Shown here piece after piece: positions 56,283-64,000 of a DNA stretch of 64,000 nt; within the stretch, counting starts at the first letter, position 1, and every line of letters starts with the position of its first letter. Both the position numbers and the translations under genes were made by a program. Origin of the DNA: Roseimicrobium gellanilyticum (GTDB lineage Bacteria > Verrucomicrobiota > Verrucomicrobiia > Verrucomicrobiales > Verrucomicrobiaceae); contig NZ_QNRR01000013.1 in NCBI RefSeq assembly GCF_003315205.1, positions 62,001 through 126,000 on the forward strand. The letters run 5' to 3'. The notes under the pieces were generated by a model that worked only from the letters and a program-made list of their open reading frames with translations, was not told where the DNA came from and did not search any database.

Positions 56283-59200
56283 ATGAGCTTGGAACTCACA
56301 TTTAAGAATGTCTGTACTACAATCAAAAAGCAGGGAAAGGATGATGCCAAAATAATTGAGGCTGTCGACAACCTCATTGGCCTTGCTCTCATTTGTTCTC
56401 CTGTGGTGCTCGGGCCAGCGGCCGCTGCGCTTTTGCCAACTCTAGCCGTAAAAAATGAGCTCGTGAAAATCGGTAAGAGCGTCTTCGATAAACTCACAAA
56501 GAAAAAAGACGAGGACTACCTGCTGCGCTACGAAACCATGCGTATGGCATACGGTTTGGTGGTGTTCACGTCGTTTTTTGACGCGCTAGACGCTCGCATT
56601 TCCACAGCACTCCGCAAGGAAATCGGACTATTGGATTCTGAAAAAGCGTTTCTAGCAAAAGAAGGTGTGAAGAAATCTTCGACTCACAAGCAGTGCGAAC
56701 TGGTCTGCGAAGCTCATGATTCGCCAGTATCAACAGTAGCGTTGGCATTCCCCCATCCCACAGAAACGCTTGCCGATCAATGCGCGAGGCAGCGCAAACT
56801 CTGGAAGCAAATGTCCCAAGGGTTCCTAGAGTTTGTGCAGAAACTCGCGTTTTGGGAGGATGCCGGAGAAAAGAATCAGGCAGCCCTAGTTGCTGGATTA
56901 GAAAAGCTTGAAGATGAGGCGGCGACACGATTCGAGGCGCAGTATTTCGAACTGGCACGCAAATTCGAAGACTTTGCAGTCTGGGCCAATTTGCAAGCTC
57001 ACAAGGGGACAAAAGCCTTGATTGGTGAACTGTCCGACTATGTGAAGCAGCATGCAAAGATCAGTGCAGGAAGCGAAAAAAGCATCGACGTCGGATTCAC
57101 TAAACTGCGTCATGCAGTCTTAAGTATTCCCGAGACATTGCGAACTGAGCAAGCAACCGAAATAGCTGAGAGCTTCAACAGGCACTACCAAGCGCGAATC
57201 AATGAACCCATCATTGAGGACAAGGACATAGGCGACGAGAATGCGCCACGTCTTTCTTTTCCAAAGGTTTGCGACGCCTTTGTTCCTCAAGCGTTCAGAG
57301 TGCTCCGGCAAGCGAGTAGCAAGACCCGCAGACTTGAGGATGAGGCAACATGGAACGCCTTGCAAAGACGAGGTGACTTGGGTGCATTTTTACTAAGCTA
57401 CCTCACTTCACCATACAGTACCGAAGCACCTCTGTTGATACTAGGGCATCCCGGAAGTGGAAAGTCGCTGCTCACAACGATTCTCTCTGCTCAGTTGATG
57501 TCCCGGCATTTCACCGCGATTCGTGTTCCCCTTCGCGAAGTAAATGCGGACGCCGACATCCAGACTCAGATCGAAGAATTCATCAAGCGAATTAGTGGCG
57601 TGAGCTTTGATTCGTGGATCAAGCTCAGGTCACTTTTCAAAAATTGTCCCCCGGTCGTAATTCTCGACGGCTATGACGAACTTCTGCAAGCGAGCGGACA
57701 GGTGTTCGCGAGCTACATCATGGAGGCACAGCGGTTCCAGCAACATCAAACCGAACAAGGATGGCCGGTGCGAATCATCATAACCAGTCGAGTAACGTTG
57801 ATCGACAAGGCAGCCGTTCCCCCGGGCTCCACCATCGTTCGGCTTTTGGAATTTGACGAGTATCAGCGTGATTGCTGGTCGGTCATCTGGAACAAGGCCA
57901 ATGCAGCCTATTTTCGTGACGCAAAAATAGAGAAGTTCGCGCTGCCCCCTGCGGAAGACAAGGGCGCGGAGAAAATCTTGAATCTCGCAGAGCAACCACT
58001 GCTGCTTCTTATGCTCGCGCTGTATGATTCGCAGGGCAATCAACTTCGAACAAGCAAAGGCCTCGACCGCACGAAACTTTATGATAGCCTATTGCGACGT
58101 TTTGTAATTCGCGAACGCGGCAAGGAAAAAGGCTTCAGTGACGAGAAGGCAAAGGAGCGAGACAAAGCCCTTTCCACTGAAATGCAGCGGCTTGGCGTGG
58201 CTGCCTTGGGTATGTATAATCGTCGAAAGGTTCACATTCTCTCAGCGGAACTTGATGATGATCTTGCGTTTTTTAAGCTTGAGCGCGAGGTGGCAGCAAA
58301 GTCCGGAAAAGCACTGAGCCAGGCCGACCTCCTTCTGGGAAGCTTCTTCTTTGTACACAAATCGAAAGCTCAACATAGCAGCGGCGCAGAGGATACTCAT
58401 GAAGAAACCTCTGCATTTGAGTTTCTTCACAACACCTTCGGTGAGTTCTTGACCGCAGACTTCATAGTTCGTCGCGCTGTCGCCCAAGTCCAAGCCCTGC
58501 GGGCCGCCGAGGCGACTGAAGCCCTTCGATCGATGATGGACAAAATGATGGGAACCGCGGACGGATTTGAAAGGGATTGGTTTGCCAGCTTAGTTTACAC
58601 CCCATTGTTCACCCGCCCAGTTATTCTGGAGATGATCCGCGAATGGGCACCTCATGTGCTGAAGGAACACACCCTATCGGAGGGTAATTTTGTCGAAACA
58701 TTAGATAAAATCGTTTTAAACCAAACCAAGCGTTTGCTTAGCAAACGAGAGATGCCGCAAATCATGCGGAAAGAGACGGCTCAAGAGGGATATCGCGTGC
58801 CGTTCGGAGATCATCCACTGGTGGGGCACGTGGCCATCTACAGCATCAATCTAGTTCTCCTCCGGTTGGTTTCTGGCAAAGCACCGCTTGTTTTTGAGGA
58901 GTGCGAGATTGCAAGCCACGAGGATGGAACCCGACCATGGGACCGACTGGTGCATATATGGCGGTCGTGGTTTTCCTTGGGGAATCTTAACGGACTAACT
59001 GCGCTAATGATCGCGGACCGAAGTGAAGAGAGCATCAAAATTGCGGCCAAAGACAGATTCCAAGCGGCGGAATCGGCAGGCAAACTACAAGAGTTCTACA
59101 ATGTTGCTCTTTCCTTAGGCGACGAAGTGTCGGCGTGCATTGCAGGTTACTACCTGTTCGATCCGATGACTGCATCACCTGAGGAACTAGATAAGCTCGA

Positions 59201-60863
59201 AAGAATGATGCACTCGGAAGGACTAGACCTTGGCATTCGAGCGCTGTTAGCAAAGTTACATTTGTTGGCGCGGCATTTCGATGAGTCGCCTCACGAATTT
59301 TTTGAACAGGGGCGCCGGGCACTAGACCAAGCAATGCGAAGCGGTAGGAATGAGCAGATTGAATCTATTTGTCAGGTTGTTGCGCGCGCAATAGAAGACA
59401 GCGATTTGCGCAGATATCGGGGTATAGAAACCCGCCGGTTTTTTCGCGACTTCTTTGATCCTACTTTTGCGGTGGATCTGGCACTGCGTGATCCGAGAGC
59501 CGCGAGAATTATTTTTGACTTGGGCAAGCGGCTCAACGATTCCAGTTGGGTAATTGAATTCTCCAGGCGTTTCGCGGATCCACGACTCTTATTAGAAGTC
59601 AGCGAGCGCTTTCCAAGGGAAGCGTTGGCCTACTTCCAAATCTTTCGCCAATTAGGTGGCGGGCGCTTCCTCATGGAGTCGGTCAGTCGCCGCATGGACC
59701 CGGAGTTGATTGACCGCTTGTTTCACCCTCGCCATTTGTTGGGACTAATCGAGCGCAACCCTGAGGAAGCGTTGGCCTATCTCCAAGTCCTTCGCGATCT
59801 GGGTGGTGGTCGCGACTTCGAGGAGTTTGTCAGTCGCCGCATGGACCCGGAGTTGATTGACCGCTTGTTTCACCCGCAACATTTGCTGGAACTTACCGAG
59901 CGCAACCCAGAGGGAGCGTTGACCTATCTCCAAGTCTTTCGCGAGTTGGGTTACGGGCGCTACTTCGAGGAGTTTGTCAGTCGCCGCGTGGGCCCGGAGT
60001 GGATAGACCGCTTGTTTCACCCGCGCCATTTGCTGGAACTCGCCGAGCGCAACCCAGAGGGAGCGCTGGCCTATCTCCAAGTCCTTCGCGAGCTGGGTGG
60101 TGGGCGCTACTTCGAGGAGTTTGTCAGTCGCCGCATGGACTCGGAGTTGATTGACCGCTTGTTTCACCCGCAACATTTGCTGGAACTCTCCGAGCGCAGC
60201 CCAGAGGGAGCGTTGGCCTATCTCCAAATCCTTCGCGGGCTGGGTGACGGGCGCTACTTCGAGGAGTTTGTCAGTCGCGGCATGGACCCGGAGTGGGTTG
60301 ACCGCTTGTTTCACCCGCGCCATTTGCTGGAACTCTCCGAGCGCAACCCAGAGGAAGCGCTGGCCTATCTCCAAGTCCTTCACCAGCTGGTTGGTGGACG
60401 CTACTTCGAGGAGTTTGTCAGTCGCCGCATGGACCCGGAGTGGGTTGACCGCTTGTTTCACCCGCGCCATTTACTGGAACTCTCCGAGCGCAACCCAGAG
60501 GGAGCGTTGGCCTATCTCCAAGTTCTTCGCGGGCTGGTTGGCGGGCGCTACTTCGAGGAGTTTGTCAGTCGCCGCGTGGACCCGGGATTGATAGAGTACT
60601 TTTTTAAACCTCGTTTTGTTTGGAGGGGAGCGTATCTCCGGACAGGGCCGGTGGCCGTGAGGTTGACTTTGGTCAGACTTTTAAACTCGAAACTGCTGGC
60701 GGAGAGACTGGCCGAAGCGATCGGAGATGGGCTTCATTCTGGAAGCGTGAACCGCGACCAATTGTCACTCCTTCCGATTTCAGCTCTATCCGACATTCAC
60801 TGGCTGACAGAACAAACTAAGAGTCCCAAGCTCAGGGAAGCTCTCTCTGAAATGCACATCTAA
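56283..60863 (+). CDS. NACHT-type STAND ATPase with C-terminal 49-residue tandem repeats
   Basis: The 1526-residue protein has four parts. Residues 1-110 form a helical N-terminal region with a hydrophobic stretch (LALICSPVVLGPAAAALLPT). Residues 110-380 are a helical linker. The NACHT ATPase has Walker A GHPGSGKS at 388-395, Walker B ILDGYDEL at 460-467 and ITSR at 500-503, then the helical-domain motif FEFLHNTFGEFLTADF near 712-727 typical of NACHT proteins. From about 1095 come seven units of a 49-residue repeat (consensus HPRHLLELSERNPEGALAYL). Bacterial NACHT proteins are anti-phage sensors. The gene is AT-richer than its neighbours, suggesting horizontal transfer. No partner gene is evident. 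Confidence 0.88.
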   Translation: MSLELTFKNVCTTIKKQGKDDAKIIEAVDNLIGLALICSPVVLGPAAAALLPTLAVKNELVKIGKSVFDKLTKKKDEDYLLRYETMRMAYGLVVFTSFFDALDARISTALRKEIGLLDSEKAFLAKEGVKKSSTHKQCELVCEAHDSPVSTVALAFPHPTETLADQCARQRKLWKQMSQGFLEFVQKLAFWEDAGEKNQAALVAGLEKLEDEAATRFEAQYFELARKFEDFAVWANLQAHKGTKALIGELSDYVKQHAKISAGSEKSIDVGFTKLRHAVLSIPETLRTEQATEIAESFNRHYQARINEPIIEDKDIGDENAPRLSFPKVCDAFVPQAFRVLRQASSKTRRLEDEATWNALQRRGDLGAFLLSYLTSPYSTEAPLLILGHPGSGKSLLTTILSAQLMSRHFTAIRVPLREVNADADIQTQIEEFIKRISGVSFDSWIKLRSLFKNCPPVVILDGYDELLQASGQVFASYIMEAQRFQQHQTEQGWPVRIIITSRVTLIDKAAVPPGSTIVRLLEFDEYQRDCWSVIWNKANAAYFRDAKIEKFALPPAEDKGAEKILNLAEQPLLLLMLALYDSQGNQLRTSKGLDRTKLYDSLLRRFVIRERGKEKGFSDEKAKERDKALSTEMQRLGVAALGMYNRRKVHILSAELDDDLAFFKLEREVAAKSGKALSQADLLLGSFFFVHKSKAQHSSGAEDTHEETSAFEFLHNTFGEFLTADFIVRRAVAQVQALRAAEATEALRSMMDKMMGTADGFERDWFASLVYTPLFTRPVILEMIREWAPHVLKEHTLSEGNFVETLDKIVLNQTKRLLSKREMPQIMRKETAQEGYRVPFGDHPLVGHVAIYSINLVLLRLVSGKAPLVFEECEIASHEDGTRPWDRLVHIWRSWFSLGNLNGLTALMIADRSEESIKIAAKDRFQAAESAGKLQEFYNVALSLGDEVSACIAGYYLFDPMTASPEELDKLERMMHSEGLDLGIRALLAKLHLLARHFDESPHEFFEQGRRALDQAMRSGRNEQIESICQVVARAIEDSDLRRYRGIETRRFFRDFFDPTFAVDLALRDPRAARIIFDLGKRLNDSSWVIEFSRRFADPRLLLEVSERFPREALAYFQIFRQLGGGRFLMESVSRRMDPELIDRLFHPRHLLGLIERNPEEALAYLQVLRDLGGGRDFEEFVSRRMDPELIDRLFHPQHLLELTERNPEGALTYLQVFRELGYGRYFEEFVSRRVGPEWIDRLFHPRHLLELAERNPEGALAYLQVLRELGGGRYFEEFVSRRMDSELIDRLFHPQHLLELSERSPEGALAYLQILRGLGDGRYFEEFVSRGMDPEWVDRLFHPRHLLELSERNPEEALAYLQVLHQLVGGRYFEEFVSRRMDPEWVDRLFHPRHLLELSERNPEGALAYLQVLRGLVGGRYFEEFVSRRVDPGLIEYFFKPRFVWRGAYLRTGPVAVRLTLVRLLNSKLLAERLAEAIGDGLHSGSVNRDQLSLLPISALSDIHWLTEQTKSPKLREALSEMHI
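59682..60610 (+). repeat. 147-bp tandem coding repeats of the NACHT gene
   Basis: The start of each unit (GTCAGTCGC) recurs at 59682, 59829, 59976, 60123, 60270, 60417 and 60564, exactly 147 bp apart. A more diverged unit precedes the array (about 59570). Units are nearly identical at the DNA level, including silent positions, which indicates recent amplification or gene conversion. Variation is concentrated in a few codons, for example the HPQ/HPR and LGGG/LVGG/LGDG positions. Confidence 0.95.
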
Positions 60864-61042
60864 ATCACTCGGCTCGCTCATTGAACAAAGCAGATACCCA
60901 CGATTATTTTACTTGTCTAATATGCGACAACGCCTCCCCCGCCGCAAAGGGAACATCTGTGAATGGTTGATGGTGTAGGGTTTGATAGTTGATAGCCCGG
61001 AACGGTTGAGAGTCGGAAATTGAAGGTTGAGTGCCTGAGGAG

Positions 61043-62773
61043 TTACTTGACCAAAATATCATCCGGCAATGTTTCCCCTGCCGGGATGGGCTGTTCTTCC
61101 CAGGTGGCTTGTTTGGTCGCGGGGTCATAGGTCAGCACCCGGCTCTTGCTGCCGGGGACGGGTGGCACGTCGACCTTGGGGAGCCACTGGGCGAGGTCGG
61201 CTTTTTGGGCGGCGTGCTTGGGGTCGCTGGCGAGGTTGGTCCATTCGTTGGGGTCGGACTGTTCGTCGTAGAGTTCCTCGGAGCCATCGGCGTACTTGAT
61301 GTAGCGCCAGTAGCGGGTGCGGATGGTGTGGTTTCCCTGGTTGTGCGTGGTGATGGCGGGGGACTCGCGAGGGGTAGAGGCGTCCTTCAACTGGCGGGCG
61401 AGGCTGTGGCCCTCGAGGTCGGAGCGCGGGGGGAGGCCGGTGAGGTCGAGGAGGGTGGGGAAGACATCCAGCAGCTCGACGGCGGCGGAGCAGCGGGCGC
61501 CAGCGGTGATGCCGGGGCCGGCCCAGATGAAGGGGACGCGGGTGCTGCGCTCCCAGAGGGTATTCTTCCCAGTGATGCCCTTTTCCCCGAGGTGCCAGCC
61601 GTGGTCGCCCCAGACGATGACGATGGTATTCTCCAGCTGGCCGGACTTCTCTAGGGCCTTCAGCAGGCGGCCGGCCTGGCTGTCCATGAAGCTGATGCTG
61701 GCGAGATAGGCGCGGACGAGGGGGCGCCATTCATCGAGGAGTTGGAGGGTCTTCAGCCGGGGCTCGGGGAGGCGCCAGTGCAGGTAGCTGGCGAAGGGGG
61801 GGAGGTCGGCGCGGTCGTCCTCCTTCACGGGGGGCATGACGAGCTTGTCATCGGCGGGGTAGAGGTCGAACCACTTCTTCGACGCGAAGCAGGGGACGTG
61901 GGGGAGGCGGAAGCCGGCGGCGATGAACCAGGGCTTGTCCTTGGGCGCGGACTCGAGCTTGGCGATGGCAGCATCGGCGATCTGCCAGTCGGCCTGGTCC
62001 TCGTCCTTCTCGGGGAAGACGCCCCAGTCCATGGCGGGGTGGCGGCCTTCGATGGTGAGCTTGGCAATGGTCTGGGGAGGCTTCGGCATGCCGGGGGCGG
62101 GGCCGACCTCGGTGAACTCGGGGGGGAGGTTGCCAGCCGGGGCGTTCCGAGTGGCTGGGGCGGCAGGTGAGGGCTTCGCCTTGCCGGAGGGGTTGGCGGC
62201 GTTTTTCTTTCCCTGAGGAGTGGTGGCGGTGACCGCGCCGGTGCGCATGGAGCCATCGTGATACACCTTCCCACACGCATAGGTGTAGTAGCCGTGCTTC
62301 ATGAGCTCCTGCGGGAGGGTGACGTGCTTCCGCAGGCTATCGACGGCGCGGATGCCAGGAGCGAGGCCGTAGATGCCGGTGGAGCTGGGACGCAGCCCGG
62401 TCATGAGGGAGGCGCGGGAAGGATTGCAGAGGGGGGCCTGGCAGTGGGCATTCGTGAAGAGGGTGCCGCGGGCCGCGAGGGCATCGAGATGCGGGGTCTG
62501 CACCTGGGGATGGCCGCCGAGGCAGCCGAGCCAGTCGTTCTGATCGTCGATGGCGATCATGAGGATGTTTGGCCGGGTGGGGGCGGTGGATGAAGAGGGG
62601 AGACCCGGAGAAGACGGAGACGCGGAGGAGGACTGGCTGCCGCGGGAGGGGATGAGCTGGGAGCGGGATGGGGTGGATGTAGATTGGGCGGAGAGGGTGG
62701 CGCCCATGCCCGCGAGGAGTGCGCATGCGAGTGCCAGGAGCGTGGGGAGCGAGCGGGAAGAAGCGGATGTCAT
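61043..62773 (-). CDS. Exported sulfatase (iduronate-2-sulfatase-like)
   Basis: From the ATG at 62773 the protein has 576 residues with a signal peptide (SLPTLLALACALLAGMGATL). The sulfatase core starts at RPNILMIAIDDQNDWLGCLG with the metal-binding DDQ. The formylglycine site is CNPSRASLMTG with Cys at 116. Further metal and substrate residues lie in VWGDHGWHLGEKG. The closest type is iduronate-2-sulfatase-like enzymes acting on sulfated polysaccharides. It needs a formylglycine-generating enzyme; the FGE-like domain at 9576 lacks the cysteines to do this. A long upstream extension to 63079 is non-homologous. Confidence 0.9.
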   Translation of the reverse strand: MTSASSRSLPTLLALACALLAGMGATLSAQSTSTPSRSQLIPSRGSQSSSASPSSPGLPSSSTAPTRPNILMIAIDDQNDWLGCLGGHPQVQTPHLDALAARGTLFTNAHCQAPLCNPSRASLMTGLRPSSTGIYGLAPGIRAVDSLRKHVTLPQELMKHGYYTYACGKVYHDGSMRTGAVTATTPQGKKNAANPSGKAKPSPAAPATRNAPAGNLPPEFTEVGPAPGMPKPPQTIAKLTIEGRHPAMDWGVFPEKDEDQADWQIADAAIAKLESAPKDKPWFIAAGFRLPHVPCFASKKWFDLYPADDKLVMPPVKEDDRADLPPFASYLHWRLPEPRLKTLQLLDEWRPLVRAYLASISFMDSQAGRLLKALEKSGQLENTIVIVWGDHGWHLGEKGITGKNTLWERSTRVPFIWAGPGITAGARCSAAVELLDVFPTLLDLTGLPPRSDLEGHSLARQLKDASTPRESPAITTHNQGNHTIRTRYWRYIKYADGSEELYDEQSDPNEWTNLASDPKHAAQKADLAQWLPKVDVPPVPGSKSRVLTYDPATKQATWEEQPIPAGETLPDDILVK

Positions 62774-62965
62774 GCGCGTGTGGGAACGTGGCGGCGGAGG
62801 GGGAGTTTGCGATTGTTGAACAGTGGCTGAGCGATTGTTGAGCGGTGGTTCGGGGAAGAAGACTGAGGGGTTGGCCGCAAAGAGACGCAAGAGGTACAGA
62901 AGGATCGGGAAATGAATGGGCTGGCAAGGAGCGATGCTCGCAGCAGGAAATCGCTGGCTGCAAGC

Positions 62966-62996
62966 GGGGACAGGAGTGTCCCCGATCCTTGGGGGA
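62966..62996 (-). repeat. Dispersed intergenic repeat, reversed partial copy C
   Basis: Reverse complement of the hairpin end of 52941-53010/53082-53150 (GGGGACACTCCTGTCCCC plus CCCAAGGATC). It lies in the 450-bp gap 62774-63223, which also has CGCAAAGAGACGCAAG near 62877 and a CGTTTCTTTGCGG string near 63185; nothing else was found there. Confidence 0.6.
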
Positions 62997-63223
62997 AGAG
63001 CAATGAGTGCGGGTCCCGTGCTGGTGCTTGAGACGCCGCGAGAGGTGGGGTCTCGGGAGACGTGCAACGGTGACGGCACTAGGCTAGTGCCGCTCCCCTG
63101 CGATCAAGTTCACCATGCTGGGCGATGCAAACACGACCGCGTGCTGCACCACCAAACAGGCAGACCTCTCCTGCGCCTTTTTGCGTTTCTTTGCGGCTAA
63201 ATCCCTCAGTGTTCCTCCACCGC

Positions 63224-63781
63224 TCAATTCATCGACGGATCCGCGGGCATGCGGGCGAGGAGATTGTAGTAGGGGCCGAGATCGGCGAGGATGGTGGTCC
63301 AGAGTTCGCCGGCTTCCGGAGTGGTGAGTACGCTCTTGTCCGGTTTGCAGGCGATCCAGGAGTGCTGCTCGAGTTCGTTCTCGAGCTGGCCTTCGGACCA
63401 GCCGGAGTAGCCGACGAAGCCGCGGACGATGCGACCTTTTTTCAGCTCCTTGATGGCCTGCTCGGTGGAGAGGTGGGTCTGCACCTGGAGGGCACGCTTC
63501 TTGTTGTTCCAATCGAGCGCGGCAAAGGAAAGCTTGTTCGTCCCGACGGGGCCGCCGAGGAAGACGGGCACGTCCGCGAGCGGGCCGAGGTCGCGATCTT
63601 CGAGGAGGTCGGACACCTGCTTGTCCAGCGGTCGGTTCAAAATGTAACCGAAGGCTCCGTCCTCAGAATTGTGCGCCGCGAGGAGGAGCACAGTGTGGAA
63701 GAAATTGGGATCGCGGAGCGATGGGGCGGCCAGCAGCAGGGAACCGCTGATGGACTCAGGGGCGTTTTCAGGCTGTTTCAT
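63224..63781 (-). CDS. YqgE/AlgH family protein
   Basis: The 185-residue product matches the YqgE family throughout: ISGSLLLAAPSLRDPNFFHT, VLLLAAHNSEDGAFGYILNR, VFLGGPVGTNKLS, RGFVGYSGWSEGQLENELEQ and SWIACKPDKSVL. The family is cytoplasmic and widespread in diderms; its role is unclear (linked to transcriptional control of alginate genes in Pseudomonas). The length is normal. The rest of the window (63782-64000) shows no gene that I can support. Confidence 0.9.
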   Translation of the reverse strand: MKQPENAPESISGSLLLAAPSLRDPNFFHTVLLLAAHNSEDGAFGYILNRPLDKQVSDLLEDRDLGPLADVPVFLGGPVGTNKLSFAALDWNNKKRALQVQTHLSTEQAIKELKKGRIVRGFVGYSGWSEGQLENELEQHSWIACKPDKSVLTTPEAGELWTTILADLGPYYNLLARMPADPSMN

Positions 63782-64000
63782 GGCAGGGGTGCAATCCTGA
63801 TACGAACATAACTTGTGCCAAGATGCTGGGCAAGCTTGCAGAAAAGAAGAACGCTGGGGATTGCTGTGGTTGAGTGATGGGTTGTCGCGATGCAGCCGTG
63901 GTTGGGATACAAAGATGAATCGCGGGAGCTACGATCATGCAGAGTGTGATTTAGGCAGTGACGTTCAATCAAGGTGCAAAGTGGACACACGAATTGCGAA

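Noticed and set aside
59745-60470. 241-codon repetitive minus-strand frame (MARVKQAVNPLRVHA repeats)
   Set aside because: Its periodicity simply mirrors the 147-bp coding repeats of the NACHT gene on the other strand.
63778-63990. Short minus-strand frame at the right edge
   Set aside because: Seventy codons with no protein-like pattern, promoter or ribosome site.

Overview
The window looks like a chromosomal segment of a Gram-negative-type (diderm) bacterium of the phylum Verrucomicrobiota, probably close to Verrucomicrobium, Roseimicrobium or Prosthecobacter. This is an inference. It rests on high GC coding sequence with little use of Shine-Dalgarno sites, an LpxC-FabZ fusion beside lpxA, lpxK close by, a long MoxR/DUF58/VWA/ABC operon, a sulfatase, and a GxxExxY gene set among short intergenic repeats. 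No rRNA, tRNA, CRISPR array or complete insertion sequence was recognised.

Layout. 1-8.2 kb: housekeeping genes: lipid kinase (cut by the window edge), HNH nuclease, YiiX-like hydrolase, lpxA, lpxC-fabZ, RNase PH, homoserine kinase, lpxK and a SpoU-type rRNA methyltransferase. 8.3-14.9 kb: a Pro-rich membrane/TPR protein translationally coupled to an unusual degenerate receiver + pseudokinase + membrane + FGE-like protein, then a secreted protein and an acyl-ACP-synthetase-like enzyme. 15.1-29.1 kb: one minus-strand run of ten genes built around MoxR, DUF58, von Willebrand A proteins and an ABC-2 exporter. 29.3-33.7 kb: tadA, a small membrane protein, an RND/HlyD adaptor, a NodT-type outer-membrane factor and a lipoprotein. 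33.7-40.1 kb: divergent treY and treS-maltokinase. 40.1-46.7 kb: small proteins, an inverted-repeat element, and the overlapping mcsB-clpC pair with a clear terminator. 46.8-52.8 kb: SDR, zinc dehydrogenase, an HscC-type Hsp70 with a membrane-tailed J-like protein, and a rhodanese-YceI fusion.

52.8-63.2 kb is an accessory region rich in repeats. It holds a His/Pro-rich secreted protein carrying in-frame copies of a dispersed repeat, a GxxExxY gene that starts and stops inside 66-bp repeat units, and a broken partial copy of the secreted-protein gene. These are followed by a 1526-residue NACHT-type STAND ATPase, visibly AT-richer than its neighbours, whose C-terminus is a nearly identical 49-residue (147-bp) tandem repeat. 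A sulfatase and a YqgE protein close the window.

The best candidate for a little-described system is the NACHT protein: a putative stand-alone immune sensor with a rapidly evolving repeat domain. Second is the 8.3-11.7 kb pair with three signalling modules that all seem to have lost their catalytic residues. All functional calls come from reading motifs by eye; no database search was possible.
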